From contig JBANAY010000003.1 in assembly GCA_037952775.1 (NCBI GenBank), positions 12,028,001 to 12,092,000 of the forward strand: a stretch of DNA of 64,000 nt, written 5' to 3'. The stretch is from Clonostachys chloroleuca (Eukaryota > Ascomycota > Sordariomycetes > Hypocreales > Bionectriaceae). Under the pieces are notes generated by a model, which searched no databases, was not told the origin of the DNA, and saw only the letters and a program-made list of their open reading frames with translations. Shown one piece after another: positions 24,218 through 34,797 of the stretch (positions are counted from its first letter, which is position 1; each line of letters starts with the position of its first letter). The position numbers and the translations under genes are program-made.

Positions 24218-24401
24218 ACATGTAGAATTGGGGGTATGGAAACCCGGCATAAGTGCCATTTACTGTTTAATGGGAATATTGCTGTTATCAAGAGCCACTC
24301 GATATATTAATATATATAATGAAGACAGCTTCGCGACTCGTGGTTCATGAAGAGGCGCTTGGCCGTGGGATTTTATCTATTCATGGGAAAGAGTAGCTCT
24401 A

Positions 24402-25274
24402 TTAATTGGCGGGTAGACGTCCTACAACTTCCACCATCTCCTCATCCGTGTATATCCTGAAGCCCTTCTCTTTAGTTACGCTAGCCAGCTGCACGTTTTT
24501 GTGGTCCAGCTTCTCCTCCATGACTTGCTTCAAGGTCTTCAGGACCAAGGTCTCCGCATCCTCTAGGGTTAAAGACTATTGGGTATTAATGTCAGCTTTG
24601 GACCGAATCAAACTGGAGGAAGAATCTAGCCTTGCCTTGTGATATTCGTTCTGCAGTTCCGCCTGGGCACCCTCGGAACCCGATCCAATAGCTTTGGCAT
24701 CGTACTGATAGAAGGTACCGCTGGGCTCAGCATGGAACAGCTGGGGGCCGTCCTCGTCGAAGCCGGCGATCAGGAGCGCGACGCCAAAGGGCCGGCTCAT
24801 GATGGTCTCCTCGCCGTCGGCGCCCTCGCCGAAGCGCAGGGCGAGGTCACAGATGGCCTGGGTGGTGCTCTCCACGCGGAGGGGCTCGTTGTAGTTGAAG
24901 GTGTGGCTCTGGCACTCGACGCGGGCGTGCTCGACCATGGAGCGGGCGTCGGCCTGCAGGCCCGACATGGCGCAGCCGATGTGGCGGTCGATCTCGACAA
25001 TCTTCTCGACCGAGGAGGTCTCGAGGAGGGTGGACGTGACTCGCTTCTCGACGCCGAGGATGACGCCCTCCGAGGTGGCCACGCCGATGGCGGTCGAGCC
25101 GAGCTTGATGGCTTCGAGGGAATATTCGACCTGGAACAGGCGGCCTTCTGGGGAGAAGGTGTTGATTCCCCGATCTGGAGTTGTTCATGGGTTGGTTAGC
25201 TCGGGGCACACCCACAGCCAAAGCTATCTGGAAGGGAAAGCAAGCTTGCCGTATTCCGATCTTGCCATAAACAT
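24402..25274 (-). CDS. PUP2: 20S proteasome subunit alpha5
   Basis: The CDS is complement(join(24402..24575, 24636..25174, 25250..25274)), 245 aa, the normal size. Alpha5 is part of the outer ring of the 20S core particle. The N-terminus [19 protein letters not shown], then [13 protein letters not shown], is the alpha-subunit signature. [20 protein letters not shown] and [19 protein letters not shown] follow. Both introns have GC rather than GT at the 5' end: 25175-25249 begins GCAAGC and 24576-24635 begins GCAAGG. Both have ideal branch points (GCTAAC, GCTGAC) and AG acceptors. No GT donor nearby gives the right frame; splicing at GC restores SEY|DRGIN and [14 protein letters not shown] exactly. 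If the second intron is retained, translation continues 19 residues and stops exactly at the acceptor TAG. Confidence 0.95.
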
Positions 25275-26091
25275 CTTGACGGTTTCTTGGGGTTTGTCGG
25301 CTTGAATTAAGGATTCCTAGAAGGCGGATCTGCCTATTGCGTCGATGTAGACGAGGAAGAACGTGGGTTCGTGTGGATGGAGTGTGGTTGACCTGTTGGA
25401 GGAGCTGGGCAACAAGGTTGATTGTGAGAGTTGTCTGGCTGGTAGCTCGCTGCTCATATTAGGCAAGCAGTTGAAGTACGTAGCATGCTCTACCTAACCT
25501 AGAGGGAGTTGCGGGCACCCACGGCTGTGATTGGCTGGGTCTAGTTTACCCCACTGACATCAGTACCAGCGACAAGCCAAACTCCCCAACTCTATGAGCA
25601 TAGGTCGTAGAGGTAGCTGTGGGAATCACGATTTGGACAGGCATTGAGCTCTATTTGTTTGCCTTAGAGATGCAATCATATAATCACAATAAATTCGCTT
25701 CTTCTACTTAATATTATGGCAATGCACAGGGGCCGACGCAGACATACCTAGGCATAACCTACGCACGTACATCCCACCTTCTGCCGGCAGCCGCATTTAC
25801 TTGGGTTCCGAGAATGACGCGCCTGCCCGCTGAAGCGCGTTTCAATTAGCGGTTTATAGTGCTCTGAGCTTGGATCTCGTCCAGGATTATATTAACATGA
25901 TAATGGCATATCCACCTCTGGCTCGACCCCACGTATCCCTCTATAGCCAAATTATTTAAATATCGAGTTCATGCGTCCGCGATAAATACCCAGAGCGCCA
26001 CGCCGACTTGATTTGTGCTGTAGTAAATCTACCCTACATGGGCTTAGAACGCGGCTAAATCAACCTCAAGGGCTTCATGTAGCCCGCCAGT
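25275..26091. promoter_or_regulatory. Divergent PUP2/GCP2 promoter region
   Basis: The 817 bp between two divergent start codons hold no gene. CGATAA (within CCGCGATAAATA) occurs at 25980-25985, 110 bp upstream of the GCP2 start, a shorter match to the motif found before other genes in the window. A few TACCTA/TAGGTA-type elements are present. Confidence 0.35.
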
Positions 26092-28965
26092 ATGTCCTCG
26101 GGCCCAGCGCGATCATCGAGTCGCGCCAATGGAACCGCCGACGAGCGTCCCCGCGTCTCGACAACGAACGGAAGCTTCCGAGCAGAGAGAATGGAGTCTG
26201 GGAGGAAGACAGCATCTCCTCAAACTAGCGCGAGCTATGGATCGACACAACACAAACGTACGGCTTCGGGGCACCATAGGAATGTGAGCCGGTCGACGGA
26301 AGAACGACGATATGAAGAGAGACGGATTACTGAGCGCACTATCGAAGCTCATGTGCAGCGCTTGGTTCCTCGTAGTACGAGCACTGACAGGCAGCGCCCC
26401 CCGTGGAGAGGAAGGCACCGGATACGCATAAACACAAGGTATCGGAGGGTCGTTCGCGTGCAGAGACACCTTCAGGTATGATCGAGTTTGGACGTCTGTT
26501 GTTACGGCTGGCTGACCCAAACCCCTCCAGCCCCTTGGAACCCCGAGGCCTCTCTAGTGCCGCATACGACAGCTCCATTGGCATCGAGAATATCGATAGC
26601 GCCCATTGCCTCGGCAGTGCCCCAAGCTCCTCAACCCAAGCCACTTGGTACATTGACGCTGGAAGAGCAAGAAGCTGCCGTTGTGGCGGACCTTCTCTTC
26701 GTCTTTATGGGCTATGAGGGCCAATACATACGTTATGCCAAAGGTTACAACCCCAACGAGGAGAGAGATCGGTTGTCGGGACCAGCTTTCAAGATTGCGG
26801 TTGGCATGGACCCGAGTTTGCATGACCTAGCACAGTCGATGGTCAAGATGGCAACCTATTACTCTGCCCTGGAGGCCTTTGTAGACGTGCAGAGTCGCGA
26901 GGAGTTCGGCGCTGTCAACCACGCCTTGTGTGCCTCTGTACGCAAATGGTTGCAGGATTACTTGATAATGATTGCCCAGCTCGAGACGCAATTTCTCACA
27001 AGCGACACGTTCACAGTTCATGTGCTCAACGTTCAGACCATCTCAACATGCAAAATGATGCAGCAACTGTATGAGCTGGCTCAAGAGCTCCTGAAGCGCA
27101 ACTCTCTTCTTGACGATGATGACGAGGAAGAAGAGGACAGTGTGGACGACTACGATGACATTATTGAAAACTTGAGAGATGGCGGTGAACTTGTTCCTGG
27201 GAATATGACAAACAAGAAGCTTTGCAAAGGGGGTTTGGCACTTGGGTTGGTCACAACACGCCTTGAGGCCATGTCAGGAGACCCTGCAGCTCGAGCCTTG
27301 CTCACAAACCTCCTCAGGGATGCCAGCCGACCCTACATGGTGATGTTGAATGAATGGTTGCACCATGGTGGGATCAGTGACCCCCATTCCGAGTTTCTTA
27401 TAAAGGAGCAGAAGAGCATCCGGAGAGATCGCTTGGAGCAAGATTACACAGATGAATACTGGGAGAGGAGATATACGATCCGCGATTCCGATGTTCCCCC
27501 ACAGCTTCAAAGTGTGAAGGACAAGGTCCTTCTAGCAGGAAAATATCTCAATGTGGTCCGTGAATGTGGCGGTGTTGATGTCAGCAAGGTTGTTGAGGAT
27601 GTTCCTACATCTTTTGACGACTCTCGATTCTTGGAGAACGTCAATAACGCCTACGCACATGCAAATGAGTCGCTCATGAGACTTCTCCTCACGACACATG
27701 CTCTTCCTGCCCGCTTACGATCACTCAAACACTACTTTTTCCTCGACCCATCCGACTACTTTTCATATTTCCTTGAGCTCGGTGCTTCAGAGCTTCGCAA
27801 AGGCGTCAAAACCGTTAATACTGGCAAGCTTCAGTCTCTTCTTGACCTGGTGCTCCGCCAGCCAGGAAGCATCGTCTCTCTTGATCCATTCAAGGAGGAC
27901 GTCAAGGTTGAGATGAACGAAATCACTTTGACAAAGTCACTCCAAAGAGTGGTGAATATCACCGGAATTGAGCATGGGGAGGCTTTGCAGCCTGTTTCCA
28001 ACCAGCCTATAGAGTCTGATAAGAAGGCAACGGGTTTCACATCCCTACAGCTTGATTATGTGGTGCCTTTCCCAGTCTCCCTTGTTATTAGCAGGAAGAC
28101 CGTGTGGCGTTACCAAGCACTTTTCCGCTACCTCCTTTCATTGCGCTACCTCGAATCCCAGCTGTCAACGACTTGGCAGACTCAAACTCGTGGCATTAGC
28201 TGGGGCCATAAGGGATCGAGCCGCAACTTGGAAATTTGGAAGCGTCGGGTATGGACACTTCGAGCACGGATGCTGGTCTTTGTACAGCAGCTGCTCTATT
28301 TCTGCACCGCGGAAGTCATCGAACCCAACTGGTCCAAGTTCATGTCGCGGTTAAACACAGAAGATGATGCTGAAGATCAGAAGCCATCTAGTTTCACGCG
28401 AACTGTCGATGAGCTGATGCAGAACCATGTTGATTTCCTTGATACGTGCTTGAAGGAATGCATGTTGACCAATAGCAAGCTGCTAAGGGTACGTATTGCA
28501 CGATAATCGAACTTTCCCAGACAACCTTGCTCACTCGTTTGAAACTAGATACACTCCAAGCTGATGCAGACCTGCACCATCTTTGCCACCTGGACGAACT
28601 GGCTGACCCGCGAACTCGAGAAATCCGACCCGGACCTTTCCGGCTCTACAAAGCCCACCACCATGACGGAAGACCAGTGGAAACGTTTTAAGGCTGCCGC
28701 TTCCCGGCCTTCAGCCCCCGGTGCCGACACGTCCTCCATCTCAGCCTCGGATGGCGACCCGGAGGCGCGCATCAACAACCTCTTCGAGATCATCCGCAAG
28801 TGGGAGAGCAACTTTAGCCGCCACCTGCAGATCCTGCTCGATGCGCTCAACCACTATGCCGCGACCGAGACGGTGGCGCTCCTGAGCCTCTGCGCGAGAC
28901 TCAGCACTGCCAACCAGGGTACTCAGTACGCGGGGCTGAAGCCCGAGGATGATTCTGTTGCCTGA
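26092..28965 (+). CDS. SPC97: Gamma-tubulin complex component 2 (GCP2/SPC97/Alp4)
   Basis: GCP2 pairs with GCP3 and gamma-tubulin to nucleate microtubules at spindle pole bodies. Recognised from LTLEEQEAAVVADLLFVFMG, YSALEAFV, EFGAVNHAL, and DPHSEFLIKEQ...YWERRYTI...GKYLNVVRECGG, all of which match GCP2. Clear introns are 26476-26530 and 28489-28548. The 5' part needs a frame change near 26390-26403. Model A: join(26092..26283, 26391..26475, 26531..28488, 28549..28965), 883 aa, with an intron 26284-26390 (donor GTGAGC, acceptor GACAG, 107 nt). Model B: no such intron, but one base missing from the C6 run at 26397-26402, giving 919 aa and keeping a coding-like segment (EERRYEERRITERTIEAHV). 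The proteins agree from VERKAPDTHKHK onward. The gene converges on the RAD5-like gene. Confidence 0.9.
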
Positions 28966-29683
28966 TTTACACGATAATCGCCACTCCTCGCGCTTGCATA
29001 TTTCGTTTTCTCTCCTTGGCAGCGAGCTCTCGGTAGAATTAAGATGATACCCCGGCAAGTCAGAAAGTAAAACGATGGCGTTCAGATGAATAGGCGTTGG
29101 GACAAATGGCTTATTTTCTCTGTCTTTGTTAAAAGAGCAAGCAGACTTCTACGATGATGACTAGTCACCCTCAAGCATGTATGTAGTTCTGAATTTGTTT
29201 TTGAATTGATCGTCATAACTCTGCAAGCAGGCTCGTGTGTCCTGCAGCATGAACACCCTCGCTCACTGAAACGTAGCGCTCCCGATATTGGGGCGCCCCC
29301 TCTAGATATCTCTTTATATTGCTGAATCAACCACCGGGTATAGTCATCGTATCATGTTAAAAGCTGCTGATGTCAAAACTCCCAAGTTTCCATCCCAAAC
29401 CACCTGCCAACGCTGCCACGCTTCGCCGTAAAAGACGGTGGGTGAACTATCCCCAGCCATAGAGCGGACGTTGAACTCCCAAACCATAATAAATGTGAAT
29501 CATAATATCCCCCCTGATGATAATTCCGAGCCATTAAAGAGCAGAGCATTGGTTGCCACCCCCTCTACTATGTTTGAAGAAAAGGAGTTCTAAGTACGCC
29601 AGGAAATGCTGTAAAAGCTGCAAAGCAAAGCGCCTGCCCTATTAAGAAATAACGAATAAAGAAAGAGATGAGAATGATGAGTG
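28966..29683. other. Convergent intergenic region, GCP2/RAD5-like 3' ends
   Basis: These 718 bp between two stop codons contain only short chance ORFs. No repeat or RNA gene was seen. Confidence 0.5.
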
Positions 29684-32600
29684 TTATTTAAAGAGGCTTC
29701 GAATGTCCTTCAATTTTTGCATCGCTGCTTCACGTTTGTCCAGAGTCTTACTCTGACCGTCCATGCTGAGACTTGCTAATCGCTTCTTTTTGTCCTGCAA
29801 CTCCAGCATCTTTTCCTCAAAGCTGTCTTGGATGATATATCGCACGGTCCGAACGGGCCGCTTTTGTCCCAGGCGGTGGACTCGATCGATAGCCTGGGCT
29901 TCGGCGGCAGGGTTGTATTGTGGCTCCATAACATATACATTGTTTCCAGACGTCAAGTTGAGGCCCAGCCCACCCGCCATGATGGAAACGAGGATGACGT
30001 GAACGTTGTTGTCGTCCCGGAAACTGTCCATTGCGGCCGTGCGAGCTGTTCTGGACATTGTGCCATCGAGCCTGGTGAACGTAATACCGACGGATCGAAG
30101 GCTTATTTCAATGAGATCAAGATGCGAGGTCCATGCGGAAAACACCACGGATTTATACGGGGGCTCCTGTGGATTTGCCTCGCTTTCAGCCTTTGACTTG
30201 AGCAAGTCTTCGATGAGAGCCTTGGTCTTCGTGTGAGGTCCGCTGTAGTTGTCAAGTTTCTTCTTTGTCCCCTTTGCTTGGGATTTAGCAGGCCCATCAT
30301 GTTCGGCATCAACATCTCGCCGATGCAGTTGTACGAACTCGAATTTGACATGAGAACGGCATACAGGGCACAACCCAGCTTGCTGGCTTGCATCCAGGAG
30401 AGATTTGGCTCGATCCCGATAATTTCGAATGCAGGCTCGGCAGATCACATGGAAGCAAGGCGTCATGTAACCTAGAACATCTTCCTGTCCCTCCGAGTCG
30501 AGGTTGGTTGCGTCCATTGTACCCAATTTCTTGCTACAGTCAATGCAGGCATCGTTATTGGTTTCCTGCATAAGAGCAAACATTTCGTGCGCCTTGGCAT
30601 CTGACAGAGCTGGTTTTTCGTCGTTGTCATCCTCGATATCGATAGCCATATCAGCAGACATTCCCTGGAGCGATTTGAGATCTTCTTCGTTGAGAAGATC
30701 TTTCCCATGCGCACACAAAAGTCGTAGACGCAGAATAGCCTTTAAGATATGAATATAGGTGTTGCCACCCAAGACGTGGCCATCATGAGATCCGGAGAGA
30801 ACTTTGACGCGATCCTGTGCGTTTTTGGCGAACAAATCGTAGATGGCACGTTCTTCAGGGCTGAATTCGAGTTTGACCACCAAATCTTTCCTTGGCGGCA
30901 GGTTGATCTTATCCTTGAGACGTCGTAGCGTAACTGTGTCGACAAGAATTCGAAGCCTTGGCACAACTTCGGGATCAAGGGCTTTGAAAGGCTCGACAAT
31001 GTAACGGGTGAATCTGCCGCGGTGATCGAACGGATACAGACGAAGGAAGGCCAGCAGGGAAGCCAGGTCCTCCAAGCGGTTTTGAACAGGGGTTCCTGTG
31101 ACAGCCCAACGCCGGTCTGCTTGTAAGCGAACAATTGACTTGAATTGCAGCGTCGCTTGTTCACGAATCATATGCGCCTCATCCAGAACGATGCGGAACC
31201 AACCGATCTGCTCCAAGGGGTAGACCCCATCTTTGCCCTTGTTCCGAGCACTGAGTTCGTTTGAGACTGATCCGTACGTTGTGATGACAAGGTCAAAGGA
31301 AGCAAGCCTCTCAGGATCTTTAATTCGATTCGACCCATGATAAATATGATACGAGAGGCCGTCAGGGAGGACATGTTGTTTGATCTGCTCCTCCCAGTTT
31401 GTTACGGTACTTAGAGGACAGATGAGCAAAGTTGTCTTGGCGTTTCGCAAAAGAGGCGTGAGTTGCAATGATGCCTGGGAGCCTAAGACATCCTGTCTGG
31501 AAGGCTTGGTCTCTGGGGCTGTCGGTTGTTGAGGTGGGAGGCTCTCCCAATATGTCGCAGATGCAGATGAACTAGCTATGAGAGATAGTATGCTGAGGGT
31601 CTTTCCCAGACCCATCATGTCAGCTAGGATACCGCCACGAGTCTCTGGGGGCGGCTCTCTTTGAGTTTGCTGGGTAATGACGTTGTAGTATCTCTTCTCG
31701 TAGTTGGGTGCTATCTTTGTCTGCCAGAAGGAAACCATGGCATTGTCTCCCGGCTCATTAGTTCTGGTTTCTTCCCTCGTCATCATGAAGGACAGGCCTT
31801 GCTTTTGATGCTTGAGGAGTGGAGTGGTGATGATTGGATCAGGATCCCTCAACGGGAGGTCCTCACTGCGGGTAAGCGAGTCAAAGACACCCATGACCTC
31901 AGAGCGCATTTCTTCCACGGTCCGTGTTGAAGAGCTAACCGAGGAAACGTTCATTTCGGGATTATAAACTTTTGGTGGGGGTGGGCGGTATTCAACCACA
32001 TGCGGATTGTGAACACGAATGCCTTTTTGCACCAGATAGGGGGCGATGAGCCTAAGCTTATGCTTGCCCAACCAGTTCCCCACGCTTTTGGAGTATCTGA
32101 TCCGACCATAGACTACCACATCTAGTGGATAGGATCTCGACGTAGGTTGGCCTGGTTCTTCACCAGGCTCCTTCTTACGCTGTTGAATGCGGCAGTCAGT
32201 CCTCATTCGGATATTGGAATCCAGCAATGGCGACAATGCAGCTGCACTGGAAGCGTCAACCAAGCCAATGATATCTCTTGTGTGGTCGTAAGCCTGGATT
32301 TTTTGCGTCTTATCCCCTACTTGGCGTTTGAGAACAATTTTGATGGCCGGATTGAACCCCTCGCCAAAAATGCTCTTAGTGCCGGGTTTTGGTGATGGGA
32401 CCTTTGAGCAATTCAAGCTGGTCTGGACCATTCCGTAGCAGACTTCTTCGTCTCTGGGGTCCTCGACCACAGTCGCCTCGTCATCATTGCCTGCGTGTGG
32501 TAAAGCTGTGTTAGTCCTTGATCGAGAGCGAATTATTTGACCTGGCACGGGGAAGGGGTCCTCACCCTCAGTTAAATCGACAGTCATAGACAGGGCCGTT

Positions 32601-33214
32601 GGAGCAGCACTGATCCTAGCTTTGTACTGCATGTCTCTAACATAGTCTCCAAAGACCCCACTACTGCTGCGCACAGGAACATTAGTCCTGAACTGAAAGT
32701 CCTGGCCATCTTCGGTTTTGCGTCTCTTGGGCTGAGGGACATCTGGCCGGCTTTGAACGTTATTCATCCGCTCAATCCACTGCCCCTGGCCGTTAGCACC
32801 CGGGGTATCACTGGACGGCGTCGAAGCTTGGCTTGACGGGCCAGCAGAAGGACTGCCATGCCTGCTATCGAACTGGAACACAAGCGGAGTACTGGCCCTG
32901 GCGGGCAGGACTTCTCGTGGGCCTAGGAAGGGAGACGTGGGAGCACTGGGGTTTCCCGAGCGAGAAGGCTGGAATCCGCTCTGTGTCCTGCGATGGGGCT
33001 GCAGAAGGGCCGCAGGGTTCCAGTTTGGAGAGGCGCCGTTTTGGCTTGGCGGGTAGTTATTGCCTTGGGAATGAGAGTTAATAAAGTCTGGTCGACCGAA
33101 GGAGGGGAAAGTATCGGTGGAAATGGCGAAAGTACCATTGCCGTGCGTCGTGGGTGATGAGACTGATCGCGTGGCTGCTGAAGGGCTGATGAGGTGCGTA
33201 CCATTTGCAGCCAT
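29684..33214 (-). CDS. SNF2-family ATPase with RING finger, RAD5/HLTF-like
   Basis: The proposed CDS is complement(join(29684..32490, 32566..33214)), 1151 aa. SNF2 proteins with a RING inserted between the two helicase lobes (Rad5, Rad16, HLTF classes) translocate on DNA and often act as ubiquitin ligases in damage tolerance or repair. Seen: a long disordered N-terminus; motif I LADMMGLGKTLSILSL (about residue 513); motif II LDEAHMIRE (about 655); RING CIDCSKKLG...CFHVICRACIRNY...CPVCRSHV (about 865-930); motifs V-VI MAGGLGLNLTSG and AIDRVHRLGQKRP (about 1085). The frame is open through 32491-32565, but that segment has GTGAGG, GACTAAC and CGCAG in the right order and is 75 nt, so it is probably a spliced in-frame intron, giving DLTEGNDDEAT. 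The first ATG in frame is at 33214; extension to 33247 would need TTG. Assignment to a single yeast orthologue is not safe. Confidence 0.87.
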   Translation of the reverse strand: MAANGTHLISPSAATRSVSSPTTHGNGTFAISTDTFPSFGRPDFINSHSQGNNYPPSQNGASPNWNPAALLQPHRRTQSGFQPSRSGNPSAPTSPFLGPREVLPARASTPLVFQFDSRHGSPSAGPSSQASTPSSDTPGANGQGQWIERMNNVQSRPDVPQPKRRKTEDGQDFQFRTNVPVRSSSGVFGDYVRDMQYKARISAAPTALSMTVDLTEGEDPFPVPGQIIRSRSRTNTALPHAGNDDEATVVEDPRDEEVCYGMVQTSLNCSKVPSPKPGTKSIFGEGFNPAIKIVLKRQVGDKTQKIQAYDHTRDIIGLVDASSAAALSPLLDSNIRMRTDCRIQQRKKEPGEEPGQPTSRSYPLDVVVYGRIRYSKSVGNWLGKHKLRLIAPYLVQKGIRVHNPHVVEYRPPPPKVYNPEMNVSSVSSSTRTVEEMRSEVMGVFDSLTRSEDLPLRDPDPIITTPLLKHQKQGLSFMMTREETRTNEPGDNAMVSFWQTKIAPNYEKRYYNVITQQTQREPPPETRGGILADMMGLGKTLSILSLIASSSASATYWESLPPQQPTAPETKPSRQDVLGSQASLQLTPLLRNAKTTLLICPLSTVTNWEEQIKQHVLPDGLSYHIYHGSNRIKDPERLASFDLVITTYGSVSNELSARNKGKDGVYPLEQIGWFRIVLDEAHMIREQATLQFKSIVRLQADRRWAVTGTPVQNRLEDLASLLAFLRLYPFDHRGRFTRYIVEPFKALDPEVVPRLRILVDTVTLRRLKDKINLPPRKDLVVKLEFSPEERAIYDLFAKNAQDRVKVLSGSHDGHVLGGNTYIHILKAILRLRLLCAHGKDLLNEEDLKSLQGMSADMAIDIEDDNDEKPALSDAKAHEMFALMQETNNDACIDCSKKLGTMDATNLDSEGQEDVLGYMTPCFHVICRACIRNYRDRAKSLLDASQQAGLCPVCRSHVKFEFVQLHRRDVDAEHDGPAKSQAKGTKKKLDNYSGPHTKTKALIEDLLKSKAESEANPQEPPYKSVVFSAWTSHLDLIEISLRSVGITFTRLDGTMSRTARTAAMDSFRDDNNVHVILVSIMAGGLGLNLTSGNNVYVMEPQYNPAAEAQAIDRVHRLGQKRPVRTVRYIIQDSFEEKMLELQDKKKRLASLSMDGQSKTLDKREAAMQKLKDIRSLFK

Positions 33215-34797
33215 GTCTTGCAACGTGCCGCTACACCAGAGCAGCAAGCGTTGAAGACGGCTGGGTGAAGAGAAAAGACAGGTGCGCCTAGACTTTCTGC
33301 CAGAAACCGCTTAACATTTGCGGGCCTGGGTGGGAAAGAAAGCTGGTGTGAGGCTGAGAAAGCAAGTTGCAGAAGTGAGGCCGTGGGTGACGTCCGTTTT
33401 GATAGTGCAGGGGGGCAAGTGAGGAACGATAAGATGTCGGAAGTGCACAGGGCAGACCGCTGTTGTATCACAGACGGGCAAGTAAATTCTATAGGCAAGG
33501 AGGCAACGGCAAATTAATAATCAAGAAGCTTGACTTGCAGAAAGTCCCAAGCCAGTAGGAAATACCGTCGGGTGAGAGGAAGAGGTGAGTGAGAAAGGCG
33601 GCATGCAACCAGTGGCATCACAAGGATCTACCTTTAAAGGCAGCAGCAGAGTGAGTACATCGACAAGTGGTGTGAATGTTCAAGATTGCCGCGGATTTAC
33701 GAGGCCCGTGCACGCGATGATGATCGATTCCCTTGTGGCAGGCAAGATGGCAGGAACTGGACAGGCTCAGGCAGAGACTGCGAGACGGGCTGCGGAACGG
33801 CAAACAAAGAGAGGTAATGTCAAAGATTTCATGAGCCGGTGAGATTGATGCGAAGTCCCGAAGCAGCAGAAGCAGGAGCTGTGGGTGGGAAGATGCATGT
33901 GCAGCTTGGCGTGGGAGTCGATTGAGGTAGGTAATAGGCAGCCACCTGCATATGGCGACTGCCTCCACAACCAGCGTGGAGGGACGAGGTCACCTGCACG
34001 GCAGTGTTTTTGAGAGGAGTGGTGGCTGTGTGGGGTTCGCGGGCGCTGGCAGTCTGCACTCTGCACGCTACGGCCGATTGATGTGCGTGACTCAACCAAT
34101 TTTCTCCGGGCTAGGCAGAGGCTAGCAACTAATGGCGCTCCCGGCGGCCTGTAACTTAAAAAGATAAATCTGTCGTAGTCATCGTCAACACGGCCACGGT
34201 GAGCACGGCCGCAGCCTGCACTTGCGCTGCTCACCTGACGTACTCCTGGACGCCAACAGCTACGGTTCGAGAACGTTCCAACTGCGCGTCGTCTTGTCCC
34301 AAGCAGTATGTACACGGCCCCTCGATGCCTCGTTGATTATCATGTTTCACATTCAGCATACCTTATTTCCTGGAGGTTCCAATTCCCACAAAACAGACCT
34401 CCAGCTATTCTGCCGCCCACACTGCCCACACCGCCTTCCTTAGGTGGCGGCGCCCAGCTGTCAAATATTATTCCCTGCCCTGTATGGGTTTTTTTTCGCG
34501 ACTCCAAGTAGCAGTTCCCTCTCTACCTAGATGGACTGGTTCGCGTGCTGAGGAATTGCAAATCCCACCAGCCCTGACCGCGACTTTCGTCTCTCCCACC
34601 CATACCGCCATGTGCGTGATGCCATTGAGCTCGCCGATTGAATAAAGCTTTTTCGGCAAAGCACCTTTCGCGCGAGGGTGTTGCTACCTCACCTCCTTTT
34701 CTTGTTCCTTTTCTTCCTTGTCCGCTCCTTGAATCGAGCAGCTGTCGCTTCGTAATTTGCTCCGTATTTCATACTAATAACCCAGAGGTGTTCTGCA
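33215..34797. promoter_or_regulatory. Divergent upstream region, RAD5-like and disordered-protein genes
   Basis: The stretch of 1.6 kb holds no supported gene. CGATAAGA lies at 33427-33434, 213 bp upstream of the RAD5-like start. The half nearest 34798 is C/T-rich and likely forms the promoter and 5' leader of the next gene. ORFs of 116-191 aa here overlap in several frames and were not accepted. Confidence 0.4.

Noticed and set aside
33215..33247. Upstream extension of the RAD5-like protein
   Set aside because: The extension would have to start at TTG; the first ATG in frame is at 33214.
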